This document shows, piece after piece, positions 18,365 to 28,511 of a stretch of DNA of 64,000 nt (the first letter of the stretch is position 1; the number at the start of each line of letters is the position of its first letter). The notes under the pieces were generated by a model, which did no database searches, was not told the origin of the DNA, and worked only from the letters and a program-made list of their open reading frames with translations. This DNA comes from Pseudomonas sp. B21-028 (GTDB lineage: Bacteria; Pseudomonadota; Gammaproteobacteria; Pseudomonadales; Pseudomonadaceae). The stretch lies in the NCBI RefSeq assembly GCF_024749045.1, contig NZ_CP087184.1:806001-870000 (forward strand), written 5' to 3'. The translations under genes were made by a program, and so were the position numbers.

Positions 18365-18796
18365 TGTGGGAGCGAGCCTGCTCGCGAAGGCGGACTGACC
18401 TTCATTGCTGATGTTGACTGATCTGCCGTCATCGCGAGCAAGCTCAGCTCCCACAGGATCTGCAGTGAACGCAAATCCGTGTGTCGCCCCTGGATCCCTT
18501 GTGGGAGCGAGCCTGCTCGCGATGACTGCGCGTCAGTCAACATCTCTATTGAATGTACCGACGCCATCGCGAGCAAGGTCAGCTCCCACAGCGACCTGTT
18601 GTGAACGAAAATCCGTGTGTCGCCCTGGATCCCTTGTGGGAGCCGAGCTTGCTCGCGATGACGGGGTGTCAGTCCACATCTCATTGAATGTACCGACGCC
18701 ATCGCGAGCAGGCTCGCTCCCACAGGTTCGGTGGTGCCTGACCTCTCTCTGGGACAGGCCGACAAATCCGTGGCGAGGGAGCTTGCTCCCGCTGGG
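18365..18796. repeat. cluster of about seven Pseudomonas REP palindromes
   Basis: Alternating copies of a REP unit read as TGTGGGAGCGAGC...GCTCGCGATG or its complement. They lie near 18365-18393, 18429-18456, 18499-18526, 18563-18592, 18634-18662, 18697-18725 and 18770-18796. Neighbours are in opposite orientation, forming BIME-like pairs. The last one is diverged. The stretch between the PAP2 gene and cdiB (18243-19064) holds nothing else recognisable. Open frames across it are by-products of the repeats. Confidence 0.85.
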
Positions 18797-19064
18797 CTGC
18801 CCAGCAGCCCTTCTTTGTGGGCTCCTCTACAGTCGAGATTTACGACGCATCTTGTGAGACACGTCTCTTTTTTTAACAGAAAATTCCCTCCCCCTTGAAC
18901 CGAAGTCGATGTGCAGGGTCTGGTGTGCGCGTGGTTTTGCGTATCAGCAGCGTGAGCGGTTTTCGAGGCAGCCTGGAACGCCTGGCACCTTCGAAAACAG
19001 CACTGGAGACTTGTCTTCGGTCGGCTCGCGAGCATGCTGTCACTTCCGTATCGAGGGATCGAAC

Positions 19065-20771
19065 ATGTTCTCACCCGCCCGTTGGGCGAGGTTGTGCCTG
19101 GCTTTGCTGTGCCTGTCTCCGCTGACCCTGGTTCACGCCGCCCCCACCCCTGGTGAAACCGACCTGATCCGCGAGCGTCAGAATCGTTTGCTCGAAGAGC
19201 AGCGTCGTCGTCTGGAGGAGCTCAAGGATCTCCCCGGTAAGGAAGCGAAACCGACCCAGCCGAGCGCGCCGGCCGATACCCGTTGCTTCCCTATCAAGAC
19301 CATCGAACTCAAGGGCGCCGACAGCCTTTCGGCCAGCGAGCGCGAGCGGCTGCTCAAGCCCTACATCGGTCAATGCCTGGGCGTGCCCCAGCTCAACGAA
19401 CTGCTCAAAGTCATCACCGACCACTACATCGAAAAAGGCCTAGTCACCAGTCGTGCCTACTTGCCGCAGCAGGATCTGTCCGCTGGTCACCTGCAAGTAC
19501 TGGTGGTCGAGGGCCGGCTCGAAGGCTTGAAAGGCGCCGAGAACAGCCACCTGTCGGAGCGTGAATTGGCGATGTCGTTTCCCGGCAAGACCGGCGAGCT
19601 GGTCAACCTGCGGGAAATCGAGCAGATGGTGGACCAGCTCAATCGCCTGCCGTCGAACCAGGCGCAGATGGAGCTGACCCCCGGCCAGAACGTCGGCGGC
19701 AGTGAAGTGCTGGTCAAAAATACCCCGCAGAAGCCCTGGCGTGCCGGGCTGTCGCGCAGCAATGACGGCCAGCGCAGCACCGGCGAGCAGCAGTGGGGCA
19801 CCCGCTTCGAGTGGGACAGCCCGCTGGGCCTGGCCGATCAGTTGATGCTGCGCGGCGGTCATGACGCGATGAGCGATCACCAGCACACCTCGCGAAACGC
19901 CATGCTCTATTACAACCTGCCGTTTGGCTGGTGGAACGTCAGCTACACCTACAGCCAGAGCGAATACCGCTCACAGATCGCGGCTAACGGTTTCAACTTC
20001 AAGCAGAGCGGCGACAGTCAGAACCATCAGTTGCTGGTCGAGCGCGTCATCCATCGCGACGCCTTGAGCAAGACCTCCCTCAACACCGGTCTGGCCTACC
20101 TGCGCAGCAACAACTTCATTGAAGACAGCAAGCTCAGCGACAGCAGCAATCGCATCAGCGAAGCGCAGTTCGGCATCAACCATGGTCGCCGGGTCGGCAG
20201 TGCTTTCGTCAACCTGGACCTGGGCATGCAGCAAGGCATCGGCGCGTTCGATGCCCAGGGCGACCATGACCCGGGCCGCGGACTGCCAAATGCGCGCTAC
20301 CGCAAATACACCGCCACCGTCAGCTACCTGCAACCCTTCCAGCTGTGGGGCGAGTCCTTCAGCTTCAGCAGCCTGATGACCGGCCAGCGCAGCGAGGACC
20401 CGTTGTTCAGCCCGCAACGCATGAGCCTGGGCGGGGAGTCCTCGATTCGGGGCTACAAGGATCAATCGTTGGCCGGCGACAGCGGTGGCTACTGGCGCAA
20501 CGACCTGCGCTGGAGTCGCCCGGTGACCCTGCAATGGCTGCGCCCGGTGTTCGCCGAGTACGGCACCAGCCTCGGCTACGACCAAGGCGTGATACGCGGT
20601 AATCACTACAACAAGGAACCGAGCGGGCGCATGTCGAGCAACTCGGTGGAGCTGTTCGCCCGCGGCGAGCACCTGAGTGCCAGCGTCACCTTTGCTCACT
20701 CCCTGGAACGCCCGGCTGCCCTGACCGAGCGCGAAGCGCCGATCTATTTCCGCGTGGAAGCTCTTTTTTAA
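19065..20771 (+). CDS. cdiB: CdiB/ShlB-type outer-membrane two-partner secretion transporter
   Basis: 568 aa from the ATG at 19065. The frame is open farther upstream, but this start has GAGGGA before it and gives a clean signal peptide (MFSPARWARLCLALLCLSPL, cleavage after VHA). A charged linker, a POTRA_2 domain (about 75-155, with FPIKTIELKGAD and LQVLVVEGRLEG) and a second POTRA follow. The FhaC/ShlB beta-barrel comes next, including the conserved SLGGESSIRGYKDQSLAGD signature near 462. It exports the CdiA protein encoded 39 bases downstream. There is no visible damage. Confidence 0.93.
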   Translation: MFSPARWARLCLALLCLSPLTLVHAAPTPGETDLIRERQNRLLEEQRRRLEELKDLPGKEAKPTQPSAPADTRCFPIKTIELKGADSLSASERERLLKPYIGQCLGVPQLNELLKVITDHYIEKGLVTSRAYLPQQDLSAGHLQVLVVEGRLEGLKGAENSHLSERELAMSFPGKTGELVNLREIEQMVDQLNRLPSNQAQMELTPGQNVGGSEVLVKNTPQKPWRAGLSRSNDGQRSTGEQQWGTRFEWDSPLGLADQLMLRGGHDAMSDHQHTSRNAMLYYNLPFGWWNVSYTYSQSEYRSQIAANGFNFKQSGDSQNHQLLVERVIHRDALSKTSLNTGLAYLRSNNFIEDSKLSDSSNRISEAQFGINHGRRVGSAFVNLDLGMQQGIGAFDAQGDHDPGRGLPNARYRKYTATVSYLQPFQLWGESFSFSSLMTGQRSEDPLFSPQRMSLGGESSIRGYKDQSLAGDSGGYWRNDLRWSRPVTLQWLRPVFAEYGTSLGYDQGVIRGNHYNKEPSGRMSSNSVELFARGEHLSASVTFAHSLERPAALTEREAPIYFRVEALF

Positions 20772-20810
20772 ATTCTGCCCTTTTAAATGTTGTAACAACG
20801 AGACCTGATC

Positions 20811-23800
20811 ATGGACGACCGCCAATACGCCTTGCTGGCCCGCCAACCTTCCGCTGCCCTGAAAAAACGCGACTCGTTCTGGGGCATGCCCAAGCGCGGC
20901 CTGGCGTTTTTGCTGGCCAACGTCATGTTCTGGCAGCCGATGTGGGCCCAGGCGGGCGGCATCGTCGTCAGTGCGCCGGGCACCAGCCTCGGCCAGGCGG
21001 GCAACGGCGTGCCCATCGTCAACATCGCCAAGCCCAACGGCAGCGGTCTGTCCCACAACCAGTTCAAGGACTACAACGTCGGCAGCAACGGCGTCATTCT
21101 CAACAACGCCACCAACCCCGCTCAATCCACGCAGTTGGGCGGGATCATCCTCGGCAACCCGAACCTCAAGGGCACGGCGGCCCGGATCATTCTCAATGAA
21201 GTCAACGGCGGCAGCCCCAGCCAGTTGCGCGGCTACACCGAAGTGGCGGGGCGGTCGGCCCACGTCATCGTCGCCAACCCCTACGGCATTACCTGTAACG
21301 GTTGCGGTTTCATCAACACCCCGAAGGCGACCCTGACCACCGGTAAACCGATCATTGAGAATGGCCGGTTGGACCGCTATCAGGTCGACCAGGGCAGCGT
21401 CACCGTCGAAGGTGCGGGCCTCAACGCCAACAACGTCGACCGCTTCGAAATCATCACCCGCAGCGCCAAGATCAACGCCGAGATCCAGGCGAAAAACCTG
21501 ACCATCGTCGCCGGCCGCAACGACGTCGCCGCCACCACCCTCAACGCCACCGCCCGCGCCGATGACGGCAGCGCCAAACCGCAACTCGCCATCGATTCCT
21601 CGGCCCTGGGCGGCATGTACGCAGGCGCCATCAAACTGGTGGGCACCGAGGCTGGTGTCGGGGTGAAGCTGGACGGCAAGCTGATCGCCAGTGGCGGGGA
21701 TATCCAGCTCGACGCCAATGGACACTTGAGCCTGGCCCAGACCGCTGCCGCCGGCGCAGTCAACGTCACGGCCGCCAGCCTCGACGCCCAGGGACCGGTC
21801 TACGCCGGCACCGCGTTGACCGTGAAAACCCAGGGCGACCTGACGAGCCAGAACAACCTGGTGGCCCGCGACAGTATTCGCCTGGACAGCGGCGGCACCC
21901 TCCGCAACAACGGGATCATCGAGGCTGGGGTCAATGCGGATAACACGCGCAATACCCGCGGCGACGTCACCCTCATCGCCAAACAACTGAATAACGACGG
22001 CAAAACGGTCGCTGCCAGTCGCGACCTGACGGTCACCATGACCGATACGTTGAACAACCAGGGCGGTACGCTCAGCGGGCAGAACAAGACCACCGTCACG
22101 GCCAAGGTCGTGGATAACCGCGCCAAAGGTCGCATCCTGGGCAGTAGCGAGGTGAACGTTAAGGCCGATCAAGTGCTCAACGGCAGCGGCGGCCTGATCA
22201 ATAGCCAAGGCGCCTTGCAAGTGACGGCGGGCCATCTGGATAACAATGCCGGTGAACTGTCGAGCCTGAACACCGCGACACTGGTTCTCGGCAGCCTGGA
22301 TAACCTCACCGGCCTGGTGATGACCGGCAAGCAGCTGGATATCAGCGCGACCGGCGCTGTCAACAACCAGGGCGGCGAACTGTCGACCCAAGGCCTGATG
22401 ACCCTCAAGGCGGGGAGCCTGAACAACCGCGACAAGGGCACTGTCGCCGCCAACGGCAACCTGGTCGTGACCGCCACGAAAGGGGCGATCAAAAACGGCA
22501 ACAATGGCCTGATTGCCAGCCGCAAAGCCGAGCTGAAGGTGACCGCCGCCAGCCTCGACAATGCCAAGGGCACCCTGCAAGGCAAGGGATTGGTGAAGGT
22601 CGACATTACGGGCGACATCGATAACCAGGCCGGCTCGATCATCGCCCAGGACGCGAACCTGAATGTTTTCGCCACCAACCTGGACAACCGCGGCGGTGTG
22701 CTGTCCAGCGTCAAGGCTGCGCTGGAGGCGCAGGTCAGCGGCGTGCTGAAAAACGGCCATGACCTGAATGGCCGTGGCGGCACGATCCAGGCGAAAGGCC
22801 TGACCCTCGACGCCCTCGCCGGGCTGTTCAACGACGGCGGACGCATCGCGGCGCAGGCTGGGGACGCCGTACTCAATACCGGCAGCGCCCGTTTCGACAA
22901 CAGCAACGGCGGTCTCTATGCCAGTGGCAAGGTGAAGGTCGACGCGCTGAACCTGGATAACAGCAGCGGCCAGATCAGTGCCGGCCAGATCGACCTCAAC
23001 CTCAACGGTGCCCTGGACAACACCAAGGGCATCATCGAAGGCGAAAGCAGCCTGGATATCCTCGCGGCCAGCCTCGTCAACCACAACGGCCAACTGCGCA
23101 CTTTCGGCCGCAACAGCACCACCGTGTTCTCCATCGGCGGCCTGTTCGACAACAGCAACGGCACCCTGGAAACCGTCAGTAACGACGTCGGCTTCACCCT
23201 CGGCAGCCTGAACAACCAGAGCGGCAAGCTGCGCCACATCGGTGCCGGCGCATTCGGCCTGAACCTCACACAATTGGGCGCCGCCGGCGGCAGCCTGATG
23301 ACCTACGGCACCCTGGTGCTTGAAGCCGACAGCTGGACCAACAGCACCTCGATCCAGGCCGAACACCTCACCGTCAACGTCAACCACCTGACCCAGACCG
23401 CCACCGGCCAGTTGCTCAGCGCCAACAGTTTCACCGGCACCGGGATCGACTGGCGCAACGACGGCCTGATCGGCAGCGATGGCCTGATCGATGTCCAGCT
23501 CACCGGCCAATACGCGGGCAACGGCCGCTTGAGCAGCCTGGGCACCTTGGGCCTCAAGGCTGCACTGATCGATCTTGAGAAAAACGCCAGTGTCGCCGGC
23601 GGCGGGGAAACCACCGTGCATGCCGATGGCTTGTTCAATAACCGTGGCCGCGTGACCTCGGCGGCGGGCATGAATGTCACGGCGCAGGGCATCAATAACC
23701 AGGGCACTCTGGGCGGTGCCGGGTTGCTGAGCGTTGGCACCGGTGCATTGCGCAACGAAAACGGCCTGATCTTCAGCGGTGCCGACATGGCCCTGAAGGT

Positions 23801-26800
23801 CGACAGCCTGACCAACCTCAACGCCGACATCTACAGCCTGGGCAACCTGAGCATCGACCGCGATGGCCTGGGTACTTTCGCCTCCAGCATCGTCAACAGC
23901 TCCGGCTCGCTGCAAAGCGAAGGCAACATGAGCCTGGCGGCCAGCACGATTGAAAACGTGCGAACCCTATTGACCACCAACGACGCCGGCATCTACACCG
24001 CGTCGATCCGCGAGGTCGCCTGCCGGGAAGGCGTCAATGCCGGGGACTGTGAGGGCGGCAAGCAAAACCATGTCTGGCAGATTATCCAGCGAGACAAGTT
24101 CGAAGTGACTGAGGCCAGTGCCGGGTCCAGCATCACCACCGGCGGCAACCTGAATATCCAGGCCAAGAGCCTGAGCAACCGCAGCAGCACCATCGGCGCG
24201 GCTGGTTCCCTCATCGCCAAGCTCGATAGCCTGGATAACGTCGGTATCGAAACCCACGACACCGAAACCTCGCGCACCTTCATGTCCGAGCGCACGCGCA
24301 GCCCCGGCGGCTGGCGTACCTTCGCCAATAACTTCACCAACAAATACTGGTTCCAGAGCCCCGGCTACAACACGGCTAACCTCGGCAGCCTGGAAGCCGA
24401 CATGAGCCGCTTCATCGGCACGACCGAGCGCGAACTACTGCAATTCGGCAGCAGCCGGGCCCTGTCTCACGATACCCAGACCTACGCCGCCATCATGCAG
24501 TCCGGCGGCCCCGTCGATGTTCGCGTCCAGGGCGTCGCCGACAGCAGAGTCATCCGTGGTGGCTACAACTACGTCGGCGCCGGCCCGCGTACCGACACCG
24601 GCGCCGATGGAAAAATCTCAACCCGCATCACCGTCAACCAACAGCTCTCACCTGACCTCGCCCAACAGCAGGTCAACCCGGTAACCCTGCCCGGCTTCGA
24701 CCTGCCCACCGGCCAGAACGGCCTGTTCCGCCTGAACCAAGGCACCGGCACTCCGACCCAAGGCAGCGGCCTGAATCAAGTGCGCGGCCTGCCGGACCGC
24801 TCGTTCCAGGCCAACCCGCAAAAATACCTGATCGAAACCAACCCGGCGCTGACCGACATGCGCCGGTTCATGAGCTCGGATTACCTGCTGTCCAACCTCG
24901 GCTACGATCCGGACGACGCCGCCAAGCGCCTGGGCGACGGTTTCTACGAACAACGCCTGATCCAGCAAGCCGTCATCGCCCGCACCGGCCAGCGTTTCCT
25001 CGACGGCCAGACCTCCGATGAAGGCATGTTCAAGTACCTGATGAACAACGCCATCGCCAGCAAGGACGCCCTCAACCTGTCCTTGGGCGTAAGCCTGACC
25101 GGCGAACAGGTCGCGGCGCTGACCCACGACATCGTCTGGATGGAAACCCAGACGGTGAACGGCCAGCAGGTGCTGGTGCCGGTGCTTTACCTGGCGAACG
25201 CCAACCATCGGCTGGCGCCGAATGGAGCGCTGATCCAGGGCAGCGACGTCACGTTGATTGCCGGTAAGAACCTGAACAACGCCGGGACGTTGCGGGCGTC
25301 GAATAACCTGGTTGCCACGGCTAATGACAGCCTGGTCAACAGTGGGTTGTTGGAGGCGGGGAATCGGCTGGATGCGTTGGCGAGTAATGATCTGACTAAC
25401 CGGGCTGGTGGGGTTATTTCTGGCCGGGATGTGAATGTTGTTGCCCTGACTGGCGATGTGATCAACGAGCGCACCGTCACCACTCACGAAAGCAGCAGCG
25501 GCTATCGCACCGAGCGCACCGACTTCATCGACAGCGCCGCTCGTATCGAGGCCGCCAACAACCTCACCGTCGGCGCCGGGCGCGACATCAACAATGTTGG
25601 CGGTGTGCTGAAAAGTGGCAACGACACCATTCTCGACGCCAAACGCGACGTCAATCTCGTCGCCGCCGAACGCATCACCAGCGGCACCCGCGGTCGTCAT
25701 CGCGACGAAGACATCAAGCAATACGGCTCCAGCCTTGAGGCCGGTCGCGACCTGACCGCCAACGCCGGACGCGACCTCAACGTCGTCGCCAGCCAGATCG
25801 ATGCCAAACGCGACATCGCCATGGCAGCCGCAGGGAACTTGACCCTGGCTTCGGCGGCGGATGAACAGCACTCCTACAGCAAGAGCAAGAAGGTCACCCG
25901 TCAGGAAGATCACGTCGATCAGGTGTCTTCGACCGTGACTGCTGGGGGCAGCGTTGCGCTGAGTGCCGGACAGGATCTGACGCTGGTGTCCAGCAAGGTG
26001 AAGGCTGAGAAGGAAGCCTATCTGGTGGCAGGGCGCAAGCTTGAGCTGTTGGCTGCGCAGAACTACCACTATTCGCTGTATGACATGAAGAAGAAGGGCG
26101 GATGGGGGAGTAAGAAGACACAGCGTGATGAGGTGACCGATGTAAAGCATATCGGTAGTGAGATCACTGCCGGGGGCGATTTGATATTGCTCAGTGGGGG
26201 TGATCAGCGTTATCAGGCGGCCAAACTGACAAGTGGAAATGACCTGACATTGCAGAGTGACGGCTCGATTACCTTTGAGGGCGTCAAGAACCTTAGTCAG
26301 GAAAGCCACACAAAGAGCGATTCCAGCCTGGCCTGGAACTCGATGAAGGGTAAAGGTCACACCGACGAAACCCTGATTCAGAGCCAGTTGCAGGCTCATG
26401 GGAGCTTGGCAATCAAAGCCGCCGACGGCTTGCACATCGACGTTAAGCACATCAATCAGAAAACCGTTAGCCAGACCATCGACGCCATGGTCAAGGCTGA
26501 TCCGAAACTGGCGTGGCTCAAGGAGGCCGAGCAGCGTGGCGATGTGGATTGGCGGTTGATCAAAGAGACTCACGAGTCGTTTAAGTACAGCCATTCGAGC
26601 CTGGGGCAGGGCGCGATGCTGGCGATCATTATCATCGTTACCGTGCTAACGGCCGGCACAGCAACTGCGGCGACAGTGGGCGCATCTGCCAGCGCGGCAG
26701 CTTCCGGAGCGGCAGCGGCAGCAGGTGCATCGACTGCAACGGTAGCGACTGTAGGTGCTGCTGCATCGGCCGCAGCAACAGCGAGTTTTTCAGCTGCCGT

Positions 26801-28508
26801 GGCGCAAACGGCGGTCAGCGCGATCAATAACAAGGGTGATTTAGGCGCGACCTTCAAGGATGTCTTCTCATCAGAAAGCCTGAAGGGCTATGTTATTGCT
26901 GGGGTCACGGCCGGTTTTACCAAGGGCGTTATCGACCCCGCGCTTGGTGGCAATACAGTGCCGTTCAATAACCTCACAAAAGGTTTTGATTTAAATACGC
27001 TTCAAGGCGTTGGTGGTTTTGCACTGCATGCCGGGGCTCAAGGTGTTGCGAGCGGTGTCATCAAAACAGCCATCAATGGAGGAAGTTTCGGCGAGAACAT
27101 CGGTGACGGGTTGATTTATCAGGCGGGTAACGTCGCAGCCGCCACAACATTCAACTTTGTCGGTGGTTATGCGCAAGACCATTGGCAGGCCGCGAAGAAC
27201 TCCGGTGATGTTACGGGCATGGCCATGTGGGCCGAAGGTGGCGTTGCTCGTACTGCCATGCACGCATTGGCGGGAGGGGCGATTTCCAGCGCAACGGGTG
27301 GAGACTTCAAGACCGGCGCTATCGCGGCAGGTGCCAGTCAAGCCATGGCTCAAGCTCTCAACACCACCTTCGATACACAACCTGATCTACGGCAGGCGTT
27401 TTCTCAGGTTGTCGGTTTGACGGCCGCCGGACTTGCTGGCGGTGACGTCGAGAAAGCCTCATGGGTTGCGTTGATGGCTGACGAATACAACCGTCAGCTT
27501 CACCAGAAAGAAACAGTTGCGCTTGAAAAGCTGCAAAAGGAATCACCAGAAAAAGCGTATGAACTTAAAGCTGCTGCGTGTGCTTTGGTTCATTGCTCTG
27601 CTTCGGTTCCTGTGGATGATCCTCACTACCAAGACGTTAAAGCACTTGAAGCGGACGGGAAGGGTTTCCAGGATGCTCAGGGTAAGCTTTTCGCTACCGG
27701 TGCCTTCGACGAATATTCGAGCTGGGATCGAGTCAATGATGATCTGCTGCTTAATGATAAGGAAGCCAGGGAATCAGCCCTCACGAGCCGAGCGGTAATC
27801 GGCGCGATGACTGCCGCCGCAGGATTTGGCGGCGCAATAGCCGGCACGCCGGCTTGTGTCACCGGTGTCGGTTGCGCTATACCAGCCTTCTCCGGTTTAG
27901 CAGGTGCGGCGGCGTTTGCTGATGGGTGGCAGGCCACCGGACAGCTGTTTGCTCCCTACGACTACACTCAAGGAAGCAAGGTTCTTGCGTCTTTCAGCAG
28001 TGCTACCTACCCAGGTGACGTAAACCCGCTTCGTGACTATGGAACCGAGGCCGCCAAGGCTGCGTTGGAAATAGCGCTGCTCAAGGGGGTGGGGAAGTAT
28101 CTGGATGGAAGTGGGGCTTCGGTCCTGGTTTCGGGGGTTAAGGGGGGTGGGACAAAAGGGGTAGGTGCCGCTGAAAGTGATGTCGAAAAGGTTGTAATAG
28201 TCAGCAAAAGCCGCTTCCCTGAGTCAGCACAACACATTGAAGACGCTATTGACGCGGGTAAGCCTGACACTCTGACCATAGATCGCACGAATACGGCGTC
28301 AAATAGGCGTGATTCCTTGCGCGGTATTGAAACCAAACCAGGTCTTGACCGTGATGAGTATCCACCTGCAATGTTTCAAGAAGGTGGTCAAGGGGCCTCT
28401 GTAAGACATATCAGCCCTAGCGACAACCGTGGGGCTGGTGCTTGTATTGGTGCTCAATGTAGAGGGTTGCCAAACGGAACGAAAGTTCGAATAGACGTGG
28501 TGGATTAG
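20811..28508 (+). CDS. cdiA: CdiA contact-dependent inhibition toxin with NucA/NucB-like nuclease tip
   Basis: A 2565-aa exoprotein. The N-terminus has an extended signal region (MDDRQYALLARQPSAALKKR then a hydrophobic stretch ending WAQA). The TPS secretion domain is at about 48-300, with the NPYGITCNGCGFINTPKATL block. A long filament of hemagglutinin repeats (many LxN, GxL and AGxDL units) runs to about 1880. A DUF637-like pretoxin region follows at about 1900-2230, with an Ala/Gly-rich membrane-like stretch. The tip, after about 2440, is more AT-rich. It contains RDEYPPAMFQEGG near 2514 and SPSDNRGAGACIG, matching the NucA/NucB DNase family. It is delivered to neighbouring cells on contact, probably to degrade DNA. 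No VENN motif is seen. Confidence 0.92.
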   Translation: MDDRQYALLARQPSAALKKRDSFWGMPKRGLAFLLANVMFWQPMWAQAGGIVVSAPGTSLGQAGNGVPIVNIAKPNGSGLSHNQFKDYNVGSNGVILNNATNPAQSTQLGGIILGNPNLKGTAARIILNEVNGGSPSQLRGYTEVAGRSAHVIVANPYGITCNGCGFINTPKATLTTGKPIIENGRLDRYQVDQGSVTVEGAGLNANNVDRFEIITRSAKINAEIQAKNLTIVAGRNDVAATTLNATARADDGSAKPQLAIDSSALGGMYAGAIKLVGTEAGVGVKLDGKLIASGGDIQLDANGHLSLAQTAAAGAVNVTAASLDAQGPVYAGTALTVKTQGDLTSQNNLVARDSIRLDSGGTLRNNGIIEAGVNADNTRNTRGDVTLIAKQLNNDGKTVAASRDLTVTMTDTLNNQGGTLSGQNKTTVTAKVVDNRAKGRILGSSEVNVKADQVLNGSGGLINSQGALQVTAGHLDNNAGELSSLNTATLVLGSLDNLTGLVMTGKQLDISATGAVNNQGGELSTQGLMTLKAGSLNNRDKGTVAANGNLVVTATKGAIKNGNNGLIASRKAELKVTAASLDNAKGTLQGKGLVKVDITGDIDNQAGSIIAQDANLNVFATNLDNRGGVLSSVKAALEAQVSGVLKNGHDLNGRGGTIQAKGLTLDALAGLFNDGGRIAAQAGDAVLNTGSARFDNSNGGLYASGKVKVDALNLDNSSGQISAGQIDLNLNGALDNTKGIIEGESSLDILAASLVNHNGQLRTFGRNSTTVFSIGGLFDNSNGTLETVSNDVGFTLGSLNNQSGKLRHIGAGAFGLNLTQLGAAGGSLMTYGTLVLEADSWTNSTSIQAEHLTVNVNHLTQTATGQLLSANSFTGTGIDWRNDGLIGSDGLIDVQLTGQYAGNGRLSSLGTLGLKAALIDLEKNASVAGGGETTVHADGLFNNRGRVTSAAGMNVTAQGINNQGTLGGAGLLSVGTGALRNENGLIFSGADMALKVDSLTNLNADIYSLGNLSIDRDGLGTFASSIVNSSGSLQSEGNMSLAASTIENVRTLLTTNDAGIYTASIREVACREGVNAGDCEGGKQNHVWQIIQRDKFEVTEASAGSSITTGGNLNIQAKSLSNRSSTIGAAGSLIAKLDSLDNVGIETHDTETSRTFMSERTRSPGGWRTFANNFTNKYWFQSPGYNTANLGSLEADMSRFIGTTERELLQFGSSRALSHDTQTYAAIMQSGGPVDVRVQGVADSRVIRGGYNYVGAGPRTDTGADGKISTRITVNQQLSPDLAQQQVNPVTLPGFDLPTGQNGLFRLNQGTGTPTQGSGLNQVRGLPDRSFQANPQKYLIETNPALTDMRRFMSSDYLLSNLGYDPDDAAKRLGDGFYEQRLIQQAVIARTGQRFLDGQTSDEGMFKYLMNNAIASKDALNLSLGVSLTGEQVAALTHDIVWMETQTVNGQQVLVPVLYLANANHRLAPNGALIQGSDVTLIAGKNLNNAGTLRASNNLVATANDSLVNSGLLEAGNRLDALASNDLTNRAGGVISGRDVNVVALTGDVINERTVTTHESSSGYRTERTDFIDSAARIEAANNLTVGAGRDINNVGGVLKSGNDTILDAKRDVNLVAAERITSGTRGRHRDEDIKQYGSSLEAGRDLTANAGRDLNVVASQIDAKRDIAMAAAGNLTLASAADEQHSYSKSKKVTRQEDHVDQVSSTVTAGGSVALSAGQDLTLVSSKVKAEKEAYLVAGRKLELLAAQNYHYSLYDMKKKGGWGSKKTQRDEVTDVKHIGSEITAGGDLILLSGGDQRYQAAKLTSGNDLTLQSDGSITFEGVKNLSQESHTKSDSSLAWNSMKGKGHTDETLIQSQLQAHGSLAIKAADGLHIDVKHINQKTVSQTIDAMVKADPKLAWLKEAEQRGDVDWRLIKETHESFKYSHSSLGQGAMLAIIIIVTVLTAGTATAATVGASASAAASGAAAAAGASTATVATVGAAASAAATASFSAAVAQTAVSAINNKGDLGATFKDVFSSESLKGYVIAGVTAGFTKGVIDPALGGNTVPFNNLTKGFDLNTLQGVGGFALHAGAQGVASGVIKTAINGGSFGENIGDGLIYQAGNVAAATTFNFVGGYAQDHWQAAKNSGDVTGMAMWAEGGVARTAMHALAGGAISSATGGDFKTGAIAAGASQAMAQALNTTFDTQPDLRQAFSQVVGLTAAGLAGGDVEKASWVALMADEYNRQLHQKETVALEKLQKESPEKAYELKAAACALVHCSASVPVDDPHYQDVKALEADGKGFQDAQGKLFATGAFDEYSSWDRVNDDLLLNDKEARESALTSRAVIGAMTAAAGFGGAIAGTPACVTGVGCAIPAFSGLAGAAAFADGWQATGQLFAPYDYTQGSKVLASFSSATYPGDVNPLRDYGTEAAKAALEIALLKGVGKYLDGSGASVLVSGVKGGGTKGVGAAESDVEKVVIVSKSRFPESAQHIEDAIDAGKPDTLTIDRTNTASNRRDSLRGIETKPGLDRDEYPPAMFQEGGQGASVRHISPSDNRGAGACIGAQCRGLPNGTKVRIDVVD
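24571..25417 (+). repeat. 847-base direct repeat, copy 1 (inside cdiA)
   Basis: Nearly identical (about ten mismatches noticed by eye) to 31144-31990. It encodes the same central CdiA stretch starting VGAGPRTDTGADGK. Identity falls sharply at GGTGGGGTTAT on the right end. Confidence 0.95.
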
Positions 28509-28511
28509 AAT

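Noticed and set aside
18241..19074. 277-residue minus-strand open frame with repeated ASLLAM/SLPQGIQG-like words
   Set aside because: It is made of REP palindromes read as protein.
19971..23915. 1314-residue minus-strand open frame
   Set aside because: Shadow of cdiB and cdiA. The repetitive Ala/Val/Gly/Asp pattern reflects the hemagglutinin repeats on the other strand.
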